Of a stretch of 34,195 nt of DNA, positions 16,090-25,900 are shown piece after piece (the stretch's first letter is position 1; the number at the start of each line of letters is the position of its first letter). A program made the position numbers and the translations under genes. The notes beneath the pieces are model-generated. The model had not been told where the DNA came from and searched no databases. It saw only the letters and a program-made list of their open reading frames with translations. Origin of the DNA: UBA9619 sp964630665 (GTDB lineage Bacteria; Pseudomonadota; Gammaproteobacteria; Arenicellales; UBA868); NCBI GenBank assembly GCA_964630665.1, contig CAZVVN010000031.1, forward strand, positions 1-34,195. The letters run 5' to 3'.

Positions 16090-17897
16090 GCAGCTTTCCC
16101 CTTGGCGATCTTCTCAAGCATCGGGTCGATGATATCGGTACAGGCGACCGGCATACCGCCGTAGCTCAGGACGGGAATCAGCTTGTCACCGGAAAGACCC
16201 GTCTCGGTCTGCAGCAGGCTGCAAAACTGAGCATCGCGGTTCTGCTCGACAACAAACACCCGCTCATAGCGGGTCAGGAAATCTATCACCGACTGGCTGA
16301 ATGGAAAGGCCCGGACACGCATGTAATCCGCCAGGATGCCTTCAGCGGTGAGTCTGTCACGGGCCTCGCGAACGGCACCATCGCAACTGCCCAGCGAAAC
16401 GATCGCGCAGTCTGCTCGCTCAGCTGTTTCGATCACCGGTTCCGGAACCAGCCCGGCTGCGGTATCAAACTTGCGGCGCAGGCGATCAACGACTTCCTGG
16501 TACTCGTCAGCTTTCTCGGTATAACCACCAAACTTGTTGTGGCCGGAACCGCGGATCAGATAGCCTCCCTTGGGGTGCTCTCCGGGCAATGTCCGATAAC
16601 AGATGCCATCACCGTCTACGTCCAGGTAGCGGGCGAAAGTGTCCATCTGGCTCAAGTCGTCGGCGCTGTAGACCTTTCCCCGGTCCGGCTGGTAGTTGTC
16701 GTCCCAGCTCAAACTGGGGCACGGCCAGTCGTTCATGCCGATATCAAGATCCGACAGCACGATGACCGGAGTCTGGAGCCGTTCGGCCAGATCAAAAGCC
16801 GCAACAGCGAATTCAAAACACTCCGCCGGGTCCGACGGGAACAACAGGACGTGCCGGGTATCACCGTGGGACGCAAAAGCTGCCGCCAGAATGTCGCTTT
16901 GCTGGGTCCGGGTGGGCATACCAGTCGAAGGACCAGCCCGCTGAACGTCGAACAAAACCAGTGGTATCTCTGTGAAATAGGCCAGTCCCAGGAACTCTGA
17001 CATCAGTGAGATGCCTGGACCACTGGTCGCGGTAAAAGCCCGGGCCCCGCTCCAGGCAGCCCCCAGCGCCATACCGATTGCAGACAGTTCGTCTTCCGCC
17101 TGGATGATGCAGAAGTTGTGCTCACCCGTATCACTGTCCTTACGCAGGCGCTTGCAGAAACCACCGAATGCGTCGAACAACGAAGTTGACGGCGTGATCG
17201 GATACCAGCTGCCGACAGTCGCCCCTGCGTAGACACAGCCCAGGGCGGCAGCTGTGTTGCCATCGATCATGATGTGGTCGGCCATGGCATCCATCGGCAC
17301 AAGCCGGGTGTTCAGGGGACATTCGAAGTTCGATTTGGTGTAGTCATAGCCCAGCTCAAAAGCCTGCATATTCGAATCAATCAGCTTAGGTTTGTCAGCA
17401 AATGTCTCCGCCAGCAACTGGCGGACACATTCCTGGTCGATTTCGATCAGGGCGGCAATCACGCCGACGTAGGCAATATTCTTCAACAGGATGCGGGTCC
17501 GGACGCCACTGAATGCTTCGTTACACATTGTTGACAACGGAATGGGCAGAACCGTGACGTCCGGACGGGATTCAAGCTCCGCTCTCGGCCAGGTGGCATC
17601 GTAGATCAGCAGCCCATTTGGTGACACCTCGGCGAGATCCTCGGCATAGGTCTGCGCATTCATGGCCACCATGATGCCCACCGAGCCTGAACGGGCAAGG
17701 TAACCCTTTTCGGTGACGCGGATCTCATACCACGTAGGCAGCCCCTGGATGTTGGACGGGAAGTAGTTCTTGCCAATCACAGGTATACCCATACGAAAGA
17801 TCGCCTTCATCAGAAGGGTGTTGGCACTGGAAGAACCCGTGCCGTTGACCGTCGCAATCTTGATGACGAAGTCGTTTACCCGGTCTTTCGATTGCAT
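16086..17897 (-). CDS. korA: 2-oxoacid:ferredoxin oxidoreductase, fused gamma-alpha subunit
   Basis: The 603-residue protein joins a gamma domain (about 1-195, beginning VIKIATVNGTGSSSANTLLMKA) to an alpha pyrimidine-binding domain (from about 210: AALGCVYAGATVGSWYPITP). The YPITPS motif and the segment EDELSAIGMALGAAWSGARAFTATSG, with its catalytic Glu, are typical of KorA/PorA-type subunits. The C-terminal third (from about 480) is the transketolase-C-like domain. Together with KorB it would make acyl-CoA from a 2-oxoacid, most likely succinyl-CoA from 2-oxoglutarate, and reduce ferredoxin. It overlaps the upstream flavoprotein gene by 22 bases and korB by 4 bases, so all three are one transcription unit. 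Confidence 0.92.
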   Translation of the reverse strand: MQSKDRVNDFVIKIATVNGTGSSSANTLLMKAIFRMGIPVIGKNYFPSNIQGLPTWYEIRVTEKGYLARSGSVGIMVAMNAQTYAEDLAEVSPNGLLIYDATWPRAELESRPDVTVLPIPLSTMCNEAFSGVRTRILLKNIAYVGVIAALIEIDQECVRQLLAETFADKPKLIDSNMQAFELGYDYTKSNFECPLNTRLVPMDAMADHIMIDGNTAAALGCVYAGATVGSWYPITPSTSLFDAFGGFCKRLRKDSDTGEHNFCIIQAEDELSAIGMALGAAWSGARAFTATSGPGISLMSEFLGLAYFTEIPLVLFDVQRAGPSTGMPTRTQQSDILAAAFASHGDTRHVLLFPSDPAECFEFAVAAFDLAERLQTPVIVLSDLDIGMNDWPCPSLSWDDNYQPDRGKVYSADDLSQMDTFARYLDVDGDGICYRTLPGEHPKGGYLIRGSGHNKFGGYTEKADEYQEVVDRLRRKFDTAAGLVPEPVIETAERADCAIVSLGSCDGAVREARDRLTAEGILADYMRVRAFPFSQSVIDFLTRYERVFVVEQNRDAQFCSLLQTETGLSGDKLIPVLSYGGMPVACTDIIDPMLEKIAKGKAA

Positions 17898-19675
17898 CGC
17901 GATGCCTCTTCGTCAACAGCGTACGGAATCAACAAACTGGATTTGCGCATGTCCCAGGCGCCAGTGGGACATCGTTCGGCACACAAGGCACAGTGCACAC
18001 ACAGGTTCTCATCCTTGAACATGACTCTGCCGGTCTGTGGCAATGCTTCGGACACATACAGCGGTGCCTCCGGATCCAGAGGGGTTACTGTCAGCTGGCG
18101 CCGCACGTCTTGTTCATCGCCATTATTGGCGATCGTCAGGCAGCGAACAGGGCAAACGTCGATACAGGCATCACACTCGATGCACAACTTGGCGCTGAAA
18201 ATCGTCTGCATGTCACAATTGAGGCAGCGCCGGACCTCAGTCAAGACCTGCTCAGCCGAAAACCCCAGCTCCACCTCGATGTTGAGTTCGTCAAAGCGCT
18301 GCTTGAGTGCCACGTGGCGCATCTGGCGACGCTCAGCCGGATCGTAATCGTTACTGAAGCTCCACTCATGGATGCTCATCTTGGTCGCGAGCAGGTTCAT
18401 CCCAAAGGGCAGACGATCATCCAGCGGTTCACCCATGCAGTACTTGTGCAAAGAAATTGCGGCCTGGTGCCCATGTTCCACAGCCCAGATAATGTTCTCT
18501 GGGCCGAATGCCGCATCACCACCGAAGAACACACCCGACCGGGTGGACTCGAAAGTAACCTTGTTCACCACCGGCACGTTCCACTGGTCAAACTCAATAC
18601 CGAGATCCCGCTCGATCCAGGGGAAAGCGTTTTCCTGGCCGATGGCGAGAATCACATCATCGCAGGGAAGGAACGCTTCACCTGTGACCTCGGGTAGCAG
18701 GTTCCCCGCCTCATCGGTGTGATACTCGAACTGATCGAACATCATCCCTTTCAGCTGTCCATCCTCTACAACGAAAGCCTTTGGTGAGTGATTGACGACG
18801 ATTTCAACCTTTTCTTCTTCCGCATCCTCAAGCTCCCAGGGGGAAGCTTTGAAGTAGGCCCGAGGTTTGCGCGCCATTACCTTCACGTTTTTACCACCCA
18901 GTCGCAATGCGGTCCGACAACAGTCCATCGCCGTGTTACCGACACCGATGATCAGGACGTTCTCGCCGATCGAGTCAGTGTGGCTGAACGCGACCGACTC
19001 CAGCCAGTCGATACCGATATGGATACGCTCGCTGTCGTGACGGCCGGGTAGGTCAAGCTCCTTGCCACGCGGGGCCCCGGTGCCCACAAAAACCCCATCG
19101 AACTCCTCTGCCAGAAGCCCCGCCATGCTGTCGATTCGATGGCCCAGCCGCAGATCGACACCCATTTCCAGGATCATCGCGATCTCGTCGTCCAACACCT
19201 CGGCCGGCAGTCGGAAGGCGGGAATATTGGACCGCATCAGGCCCCCGGTCTGGTCGTACTGCTCGAACATTACGATCTCGTACCCCAGAGGCAAGAGGTC
19301 GTTTGCCACCGTCAGGGACGCACATCCGGCGCCGATACAGGCAATGCGTTTGCCGTTCTTCTTTCCCGGGATCTTCGGCAGACACGCTCTGACATCCCCG
19401 GCGAGGTCGGCCGCAACCCGCTTGAGCCGGCAGATCGCGACCGGTTCATCCTCGACCCTGTTCCGCCGGCAAACCGGCTCACACGGCCTGTCGCAGACCC
19501 GGCCCAGGATCGCAGGAAAGACGTTAGTACCTCTGTTGAGCAGATAGGCGTCTTGATAGCGCCCCAGAGCAATCATCCGGATGTATTCAGGGACGTCGGT
19601 GTGGGCGGGGCAACCCCACTGGCAGTCCACCACTTTATGGAAGTACGCCGGATCGGAGGTGTCGGTCGCTTTCAA
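17876..19675 (-). CDS. GltD-like FAD/NAD(P) oxidoreductase with C-terminal ferredoxin domains
   Basis: This 599-residue flavoprotein probably moves electrons between NAD(P)H and the ferredoxin or Fe-S centres of the KorAB enzyme. The N-terminal GltD-type Fe-S region has CQWGCPAHTDVPEYI and CDRPCEPVCRR. An FAD Rossmann fold follows (ACIGAGCASLTVA, with Cys where Pro is usual), then an NAD(P) fold (LIIGVGNTAMDCC). The C-terminus carries two 4Fe-4S ferredoxin motifs, CIECDACIDVCPV and CVHCALCAERCPT. Translation seems to start at a TTG (19673-19675): an in-frame stop lies six codons upstream and no ATG or GTG fits, while KATD..DPAYFHKVVDCQW is a normal family start. It leads the korAB operon. The direction of electron flow is inference. 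Confidence 0.9.
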   Translation of the reverse strand: MKATDTSDPAYFHKVVDCQWGCPAHTDVPEYIRMIALGRYQDAYLLNRGTNVFPAILGRVCDRPCEPVCRRNRVEDEPVAICRLKRVAADLAGDVRACLPKIPGKKNGKRIACIGAGCASLTVANDLLPLGYEIVMFEQYDQTGGLMRSNIPAFRLPAEVLDDEIAMILEMGVDLRLGHRIDSMAGLLAEEFDGVFVGTGAPRGKELDLPGRHDSERIHIGIDWLESVAFSHTDSIGENVLIIGVGNTAMDCCRTALRLGGKNVKVMARKPRAYFKASPWELEDAEEEKVEIVVNHSPKAFVVEDGQLKGMMFDQFEYHTDEAGNLLPEVTGEAFLPCDDVILAIGQENAFPWIERDLGIEFDQWNVPVVNKVTFESTRSGVFFGGDAAFGPENIIWAVEHGHQAAISLHKYCMGEPLDDRLPFGMNLLATKMSIHEWSFSNDYDPAERRQMRHVALKQRFDELNIEVELGFSAEQVLTEVRRCLNCDMQTIFSAKLCIECDACIDVCPVRCLTIANNGDEQDVRRQLTVTPLDPEAPLYVSEALPQTGRVMFKDENLCVHCALCAERCPTGAWDMRKSSLLIPYAVDEEASRCNRKTG

Positions 19676-19703
19676 AATGTCACGGTACAGTCAACAGACG
19701 GGA

Positions 19704-19737
19704 GCACGAGCACTGGGCCTACACGCATTGCTCGTGC
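19704..19737 (-). promoter_or_regulatory. Hairpin in the leader of the korAB operon
   Basis: GCACGAGCA at 19704-19712 and TGCTCGTGC at 19729-19737 are perfect 9-base reverse complements separated by 16 bases. They lie about 30 bases before the TTG start of the flavoprotein gene, inside its predicted transcript. No T-run follows, so it is not an intrinsic terminator; it could be an operator or a translational control hairpin. Confidence 0.5.
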
Positions 19738-19842
19738 GGCCGGCCGGTCGAATCGTCAGGACCTGGGCGGTGGTTGTCCAATCAAGACACCCGAAATGGT
19801 TCAATTCAACAGAGACAGCAGGAAACATCTACATAAGCAATG

Positions 19843-19848
19843 ATTATA
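19843..19848 (-). promoter_or_regulatory. Candidate -10 box for the korAB operon
   Basis: On the minus strand, TATAAT (plus-strand ATTATA at 19843-19848) is preceded directly by TG, in an AT-rich patch within GC-rich surroundings. The -35 region is not convincing. If used, it gives a leader of about 160 bases that contains the 19704-19737 hairpin. The 297-base gap 19676-19972 holds no supported gene. Confidence 0.4.
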
Positions 19849-19972
19849 CATATCAGAAGTATTAAGTGATATGACAGTTGCTCTAGCGCTCTACCCGCCG
19901 TCCTTTCAGCGCAGCCGCCGCCGAGAAAGGCCACACAGAATGGTTGCTGTTCAACAATCGCCAGGGCGCAGC

Positions 19973-20662
19973 TCAGCTTGCCGGCCGGTTCTCGGCCAGA
20001 GGCAGCATACAGTCGGCAGAATTATTCGCCGGGCTGTTGACGAACGTACTCACCGGGTAGCTGCGAAGATCAGCTTGGTGTCCGGCCATCAGTCCCCTGA
20101 CCAGGTCAGTATCCGAGACGGCAGGGTCCAGCCAGTCGGAGTGAACGGGTCGCGGCAGAACGACCGGCATTCGGGCGTGAATCTCGGACGCCGCTGCCGT
20201 GGCCTCGGTGGTGACGATACAGAATGTTTCCAGCGCCTGCCCCGTCAGCTGGGTGTTCAGCGACCAGAGCCCGGCCAGTACAAACGGCGTATTGTCAGCC
20301 AATCCGAGGTAGTAAGGCTGTTTCCGGCCACCAGGCTGCTTCTGCCATTCGTAGTAACCGTCACACAGCACCAGGCACCTCTGATGCCTGAACGGTCCTC
20401 GGAACATCGGCCGCTCGTGTACAGTCTCCGCCCGGGCGTTGATCGGACGCGTCATCTTCGGGTCCTTTACCCAGGCTGGCGCCAGTCCCCACTGGAGTGC
20501 CGCGGCCGTATGCGTCCCGGAGGTGGCACGGACGATCAGGGCTTGCTGTGACGGCGCAATATTGTAGCTGGGAGGAATCGGATCAGGCCCATCAGCGACC
20601 AGCCCTTCTATGGCCTCGGAGAACTCTGCCAGTGTACTGTGGCGCTCGAATCGACCGCACAT
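19973..20662 (-). CDS. SRAP-family DNA-protein crosslink protein (YedK/HMCES-like)
   Basis: SRAP proteins attach covalently through Cys2 to abasic sites in single-stranded DNA and shield them from cleavage. The 229-residue protein starts MCGRF, so Cys2 is exposed after Met removal. The other active-site residues are present: Asn in PINARAET, Glu in CDGYYEWQK and His in EIHARMPVVL. Length matches E. coli YedK (222). The ATG is at 20660-20662. It diverges from the methyltransferase gene with about 100 bases between starts. There are no SOS-type LexA sites that I can recognise in that gap. Confidence 0.93.
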   Translation of the reverse strand: MCGRFERHSTLAEFSEAIEGLVADGPDPIPPSYNIAPSQQALIVRATSGTHTAAALQWGLAPAWVKDPKMTRPINARAETVHERPMFRGPFRHQRCLVLCDGYYEWQKQPGGRKQPYYLGLADNTPFVLAGLWSLNTQLTGQALETFCIVTTEATAAASEIHARMPVVLPRPVHSDWLDPAVSDTDLVRGLMAGHQADLRSYPVSTFVNSPANNSADCMLPLAENRPAS

Positions 20663-20762
20663 CTTCTGTTACCTCAACTTGATATACCACTCAGGGTAAG
20701 CTAACTGTGTGCAGCGCGAACGGCGAGAGAAATTACCCACGACTGATGACCCGTTGAACCCG

Positions 20763-21596
20763 ATGAGTACTTACGAAAATTATACCCAAGTCAGTAGTGT
20801 CTATGACGAGACCCGCTGGGCTGTTGGATTGGATCTCATCACGGAAGGGCTCTCATCTACCTGCACGGCGATCGAACAGCAGGTGCTGCTGGATGCTGGC
20901 TGCGGTACCGGGATCTATACGGCTGCCCTGATCGACCGGGTCAGCCGGATCGAAGCAGTCGACTTGAACCCGGCCATGTTGTCTGTGGCACAGTCCAAGC
21001 TGGTAAACAGCCCTGATCGTGACCGCGTCAGGTTCTGGCGGGCCTCCATCAGCGAACTGCCTCTGGATGACAACAGTGTAGACAGCATTGTCATCAACCA
21101 GGTCCTACACCATCTCTCCGACCGGGTGGAAAACGACTGGCCGGCACATCGGAAGGTACTGGCCGAGTGCGCCCGCGTCTTGAAGCCAGACGGCGTCATC
21201 ATCATTAACAGCTGTGCTCACGTGCAACTGGATCAGGGGTTCTGGTTCTACCATCTGATTCCGGCCGCGTTGGCGGCCGTCAAACAACGGACTATTCCTC
21301 TAGACGACCTTGAACGGTTGATGAGTGCAACCGGTCTGGTACCCGCAGCGCGTCGCGTGGATCTCGAAGGTGTGCTCCAGGACACAGCGTATTTCAGGGC
21401 GGATGGCCCGCTGGACCCACTCTGGCGCCAGGGTGACTCGATCTGGAGTCTGGTCTCCGAACCCGATCTTAAAGCCGTCCTCGACCGTATCACCAGCCTC
21501 AAGTCAGCCTCTGATCTCGATGCTTACATGAAACACTCTGATGCTGAGCGTTTGAAGGTTGGACAGATCACATTTTCCGTAGCGCACAAGACCTAG
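20763..21596 (+). CDS. Class I SAM-dependent methyltransferase
   Basis: The 277-residue protein has a Rossmann-type methyltransferase core. Motif I is LLDAGCGTGIYTAAL (about residues 45-59) and motif II ends in IEAVDLNPAML. The post-core segments NQVLHHL and GVIIINSCAH follow, as in ubiquinone/menaquinone-type or small-molecule methyltransferases. The N-terminal MSTYENYTQVSSVYDETRW is typical of proteins annotated as generic methyltransferases. The substrate is unknown. I use ATG 20763; a GTG at 20709 is in frame and would add 18 residues (a weak AGGG lies before it). It is alone in its direction until the RND genes 135 bases downstream, which have their own start region. Confidence 0.85.
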   Translation: MSTYENYTQVSSVYDETRWAVGLDLITEGLSSTCTAIEQQVLLDAGCGTGIYTAALIDRVSRIEAVDLNPAMLSVAQSKLVNSPDRDRVRFWRASISELPLDDNSVDSIVINQVLHHLSDRVENDWPAHRKVLAECARVLKPDGVIIINSCAHVQLDQGFWFYHLIPAALAAVKQRTIPLDDLERLMSATGLVPAARRVDLEGVLQDTAYFRADGPLDPLWRQGDSIWSLVSEPDLKAVLDRITSLKSASDLDAYMKHSDAERLKVGQITFSVAHKT

Positions 21597-21731
21597 CGCC
21601 AGATCAGAAACATGGAACCGGCCATTCCCGAAAAATTCGCCGAGCTAGGCCAGTATTAGCGTTTGTTCCTTTGTCGATCTACAATCTAGCGTGATTGGTA
21701 CCCCTTCCCCGCCCGGTTCCGTGTTCTCCCG

Positions 21732-22979
21732 ATGAAGAAAATCCGTCGAATCATCCTGCCGTTACTGGTGATTGCCGTTGGAATAGCCGGGTATGTCCTG
21801 CTCAAATCCAGCGCACCAGTCGATCAGCCGCTCGAACCCAGTGAACGAGTGTGGTCTGTCAACGCCGTTTCAGTCGCGCGCGAGCAGCTCTCCCCGACGT
21901 TGCGACTCTACGGCCGTGTCGAATCACCGCGTGAGACGCACCTGCGCGCAGCCGTGTCTGCAGATGTTCAGGAACTGATGGTGCTGTCTGGACAAAAAGT
22001 GAGCAATGGTGAACTGCTGCTGCGGCTCGATGACGACGACGTTGCCCTTTTGCTCCGCCAACGGGATGCCGATGTCTCGGAGATCGAAGCGCAGATCGAA
22101 AGTGAAAAGCGCCGCCACGCCGCTGACCTGACTGCCCTGACGCATGAACGGATGCTTTACGAGCTGGCTGAACGTTCTTTGAAGCGGGCCGAACGCCTTG
22201 CCAAGACCCAGGCCGGCTCACAAGCGCGGGTCGATGAAGCCCAGCAAGCCCTGCGCGGCCAGGCACTGGCGCTGGCCCAGCGCCAGCGGGCCCTCCAGGA
22301 TCACCCTTCTCGACTGGCCCAATTGCACGCTCGCCTGAAACGAGCCACGGCTGTGCGTGATTTGGTACGCCGTGATCTCCGGCACACTGGTGTCATGGCG
22401 CCCTTCGACGGCCGCATAACGGCGGTGCACGTCTCGCCGGGTGACCGGGTACGCCCGGGCGACCGACTCATCGACGTTTATGACACCGACTTTGTCGAGA
22501 TCCGTACCCAGGTACCCAATCGCCATCTTCCGGTTCTGCGAAAGTCACTGGTGACCGGCAGCGAGGTCACAGCATTGACCCAATTCGAGGGCCGACCAAT
22601 CAGGCTGGCACTGGACCGGCTGGCTGGAAAAATCGAAAAGGGCCAGGGCGGCGTTGATGCGTTCTTCAGTTTTCTGGATGAGACGCAGGATGTCGAACTG
22701 GGCCGTACCGTCACAGTGTTCGTTGAACTACCCGTTCAGGATGATGTTTTCTCGCTGCCGGCAACCTCCGTTTACGGTGCAGATAACGTTTACCGGATCG
22801 AGAACAGCCGCCTGGTCATGGCCCGCGTGCAGCGCGTGGGTGAGTACCGTAACGGTGAGTGGGGCAGCTGGATTCTTTTTCGCAGTGACGATCTTGTGGA
22901 TGGCGACCAGGTGCTCGCCAACCAGCTGCCCAATGCGGTTCAAGGTCTGAAAGTCGACATTGTGCAGGCAAACGACTGA
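21732..22979 (+). CDS. RND efflux periplasmic adaptor subunit (HlyD/MFP family)
   Basis: This 415-residue membrane fusion protein links an inner-membrane RND pump to an outer-membrane channel. It begins with one membrane helix (IILPLLVIAVGIAGYVLL). The split lipoyl domain (RLYGRVESPRETHLRAAVSADV at the start, TGVMAPFDGRITAVHVSPGDRV after) flanks an alpha-helical hairpin at about residues 95-205, rich in Arg, Glu, Leu and Ala. Beta-barrel and membrane-proximal domains follow. The next gene, 12 bases downstream, is the RND permease. No TolC-type channel gene is in the window, so an outside partner is needed. Substrates are not predictable. Confidence 0.92.
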   Translation: MKKIRRIILPLLVIAVGIAGYVLLKSSAPVDQPLEPSERVWSVNAVSVAREQLSPTLRLYGRVESPRETHLRAAVSADVQELMVLSGQKVSNGELLLRLDDDDVALLLRQRDADVSEIEAQIESEKRRHAADLTALTHERMLYELAERSLKRAERLAKTQAGSQARVDEAQQALRGQALALAQRQRALQDHPSRLAQLHARLKRATAVRDLVRRDLRHTGVMAPFDGRITAVHVSPGDRVRPGDRLIDVYDTDFVEIRTQVPNRHLPVLRKSLVTGSEVTALTQFEGRPIRLALDRLAGKIEKGQGGVDAFFSFLDETQDVELGRTVTVFVELPVQDDVFSLPATSVYGADNVYRIENSRLVMARVQRVGEYRNGEWGSWILFRSDDLVDGDQVLANQLPNAVQGLKVDIVQAND

Positions 22980-22991
22980 CGCTGCTAGGTC

Positions 22992-25900
22992 ATGACAAAT
23001 AACCTGCTCGGGATACTTGCCCGCCATCCGGTCGCGGCCAACCTGCTGATGGCGATGATGATCATCGCCGGCCTCTGGGGTCTGTCCCGTCTGAACACCC
23101 AGTTCTTTCCGAATTTCGACATTGATTTTGTGTCCGTTGGAGTAACTTGGGTCGGTGCCAGTGCCGAGGACATCGAAAAACTGGTCACCGAACCTATTGA
23201 ACAAGAACTCAAAAGTGTCGACCGCGTCAAGGAACTGAGTTCGAGATCCTTTGACGGGTTTTCCCTGGTGGTGCTGGAATTCCGGGAAGACACCGACATG
23301 GGGCTGGCACTCGACCAGGTTAAAGAACAGGTTGACCTGGTACGCAACCTCCCAGCCAGCGCCGAAAGCCCGGAGATTAAACGCATCATCAATTACGAGC
23401 CGATTGCCAGCGTGCTGGTGGTCGGAGCAGATGATTCCCGGGGACTGCGCAGCCTGGTGCGCCGTTTTGAGCGCGAACTGCTGGACCGGGGAGTCTCAAA
23501 CATCCGGATCTTCGGCCTGCCGGAAGAAGAGATTGCTATCCAGGTTCCTTCGGAGATCCTTCGTGAGCTGGGCCTATCGCTCGAGGACATCGGTAGACGG
23601 GTCGGGGCCGCCTCGCGCGACCTACCGGTCGGCGTCATCGGTCGGGGTGAATCGGCCAGGCAGCTCCGTTTCAAAGACCAGCGCCGTGGTGAACTCGCTT
23701 TTGAGGACCTGCCGATCATAGCGGCCGAAGACGGGCGCCTGCTGACCCTGGGTGACATCGCCGAGATCACCCGCCGACCCCAGTCTGCCCAGACCGAGGT
23801 GAGCTACCGTGGCCGGCCGGCGGTGGAAATGCGTCTCTCCCGGTCCCGGGATACTGACAGCCTCAAGTCGGCCCAGATCATGCGCGAATGGGTCGACGAG
23901 ACCCGGCCACTGCTGCCCCCGGGGCTCGAGTTTCATGTCTACGACGAACGCTGGGAATACATTGAGGACCGAATCAACCTGTTGCTCAAAAACGGTGTGG
24001 GCGGTCTCGTTCTGGTCATCCTGATACTCTATTTCTTCCTCAACGCGCCCGCGGCCCGCTGGGTCGCGATCGGCATCCCGACATCCTTCATGGCGGCTCT
24101 CGGGGTCCTTTACGTGTACGGGGGATCGATCAACATGATCAGCCTGTTCGGCCTGATCATGACGCTCGGAATCATTGTCGATGATGCGATCGTTGTCGGC
24201 GAAGATGCCGTCACGCACTTCGAAAAAGGCGACAGCCCGCTGGATTCAGTACAGCAGGGTGCACAACGGATGCTGGCTCCGGTGCTCTCGTCGTCATTGA
24301 CAACCATCGCTGCCTTCATGCCGCTGCTGCTGGTCGGCGGCATCATCGGAATCATTCTCAGAACCCTTCCGATCGTCGTGATCTGTGTGATTCTCGCCTC
24401 ACTGGTCGAGGCCTTTCTGGTGCTTCCCGGCCACCTGAGGGGAACCTTCGCCCGGATGGGTAGTTACCGTCCCCGCCGGCTGCGCAAAGCACTGGATGAC
24501 GGATTTCTACGGTTTCGAGAGAACCGGTTCCGGCCGGTGATCACAGCTGGTGTTCGGCACCGCTGGCTGACCCTGTCACTGGCGGTGGCGATTTTTCTTG
24601 TGAGCAGCGGCTGGGTCGCGGGAGGTCGGATCGCCTTTAATTTCTTCCCGGTCGCTGAAGGACCGATTCTTTTTGCCAACGTCGATTTCGTTGCCGGCAC
24701 GCCCAAGAAAAACGTCGATGAATACCTGTCCCAGGTAGAACAGGCACTGTGGGAAACCAATGAGCACTTCGGTGGTGCGTTGGTGCTCACTGCGATCTCA
24801 CGACTGGGCCTGGGCGAAAGTGGTGACTGGGAGCGACGGAGCAGTGAAAACATCGGCTCGGTACTGGTCGAATTGGTCAAGCCTGACGCCCGAACTGTAC
24901 GCAACCGAGAATTCATCGACGAGTGGCTCACGCGTATTCCCACCACTGCCGGTCTCGAAAACCTGTCGATCAAGGAACCCACCGCGGGGCCGCCGGGACA
25001 GGACCTGGAGATACAGATCACCGGCCGGAGTCTCACGACAGTTAAGAGTGCAGCATTAGAGCTCAAGAACGTGCTGATCGATATCGCCGGTGTCTCTGGT
25101 GTTGAGGACGACATGCCCTACGGCCGCGAACAACTGATATTGCGCCTGACCCCTACAGGCGAGGCGTTGGGCCTGTCCGTCGAAAACCTGGGCCGGCAAC
25201 TGCGTGCCGGATACGAGGGTTACCTGGTCCAGGTGATGGCCGATGACAGTGACGAAGTCGAAGTGCGCGTGGTGCTTCCTGACAGCGAACGCAACCGGCT
25301 CGACAGTCTTGATGAATTCGAAGTGTTACTACCTCGCGGCGGCACGGTACCGTTTGCCAACGTGGTGACTCTGCAGAGCCGGCGAGGTTTTGACTCCATC
25401 CGTCACGTCGAAGGCAAACTGGCAGTAACTGTTACGGGCAACGTGGACGAGGCGGTCAACAATGACAACCGGATCATTGCGAACCTGAAACAGAACACAA
25501 TGCCGAAACTGGAACAGCGACACGGTGTGAAATTCTCCTTCGAAGGTCGGCAGGCCGACCAGCGGGAGACCCTGGGCGACATGCAACGCGGCGCGATCCT
25601 CGCACTGGTACTGATCTACCTGGTTCTGGCCTGGGTGTTCGGATCCTATGGCTGGCCGCTGCTGGTGATGGTCATCATTCCGTTTGGTCTGGTTGGCGCG
25701 ATCTGGGGTCACGCCCTGATGGGCATCGACCTGACCATCCTTTCGATGTTCGGCTTTTTCGGGCTGGCCGGCATCGTGGTCAACAACTCGATTATCCTGG
25801 TGGTGTTCTACAAACAGATCCGGGCTGGGGGTCTGGCACCGGAAGAGGCGGTCGTGGAAGCGGCATGCCAGCGTCTACGGGCCGTTCTGCTGACTTCGCT

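Noticed and set aside
17993..18697. Plus-strand open frame (234 codons) opposite the GltD-like gene
   Set aside because: There is no domain, start signal or operon context, and it overlaps the essential C-terminal ferredoxin region of the real gene.
19676..19836. Riboswitch in the korAB leader
   Set aside because: A strong hairpin is present, but I see no conserved core of the TPP, SAM, glycine or other common classes, so I report only the hairpin.
21661..21690. Promoter for the RND operon around TACAAT at 21680-21685
   Set aside because: A -10-like hexamer exists, but no -35 lies at a proper distance, so the evidence is too thin.
23622..24218. Minus-strand open frame (198 codons) inside the RND pump gene
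   Set aside because: It is rich in Asp, Arg and His, as expected for antisense of this sequence, and has no family features.
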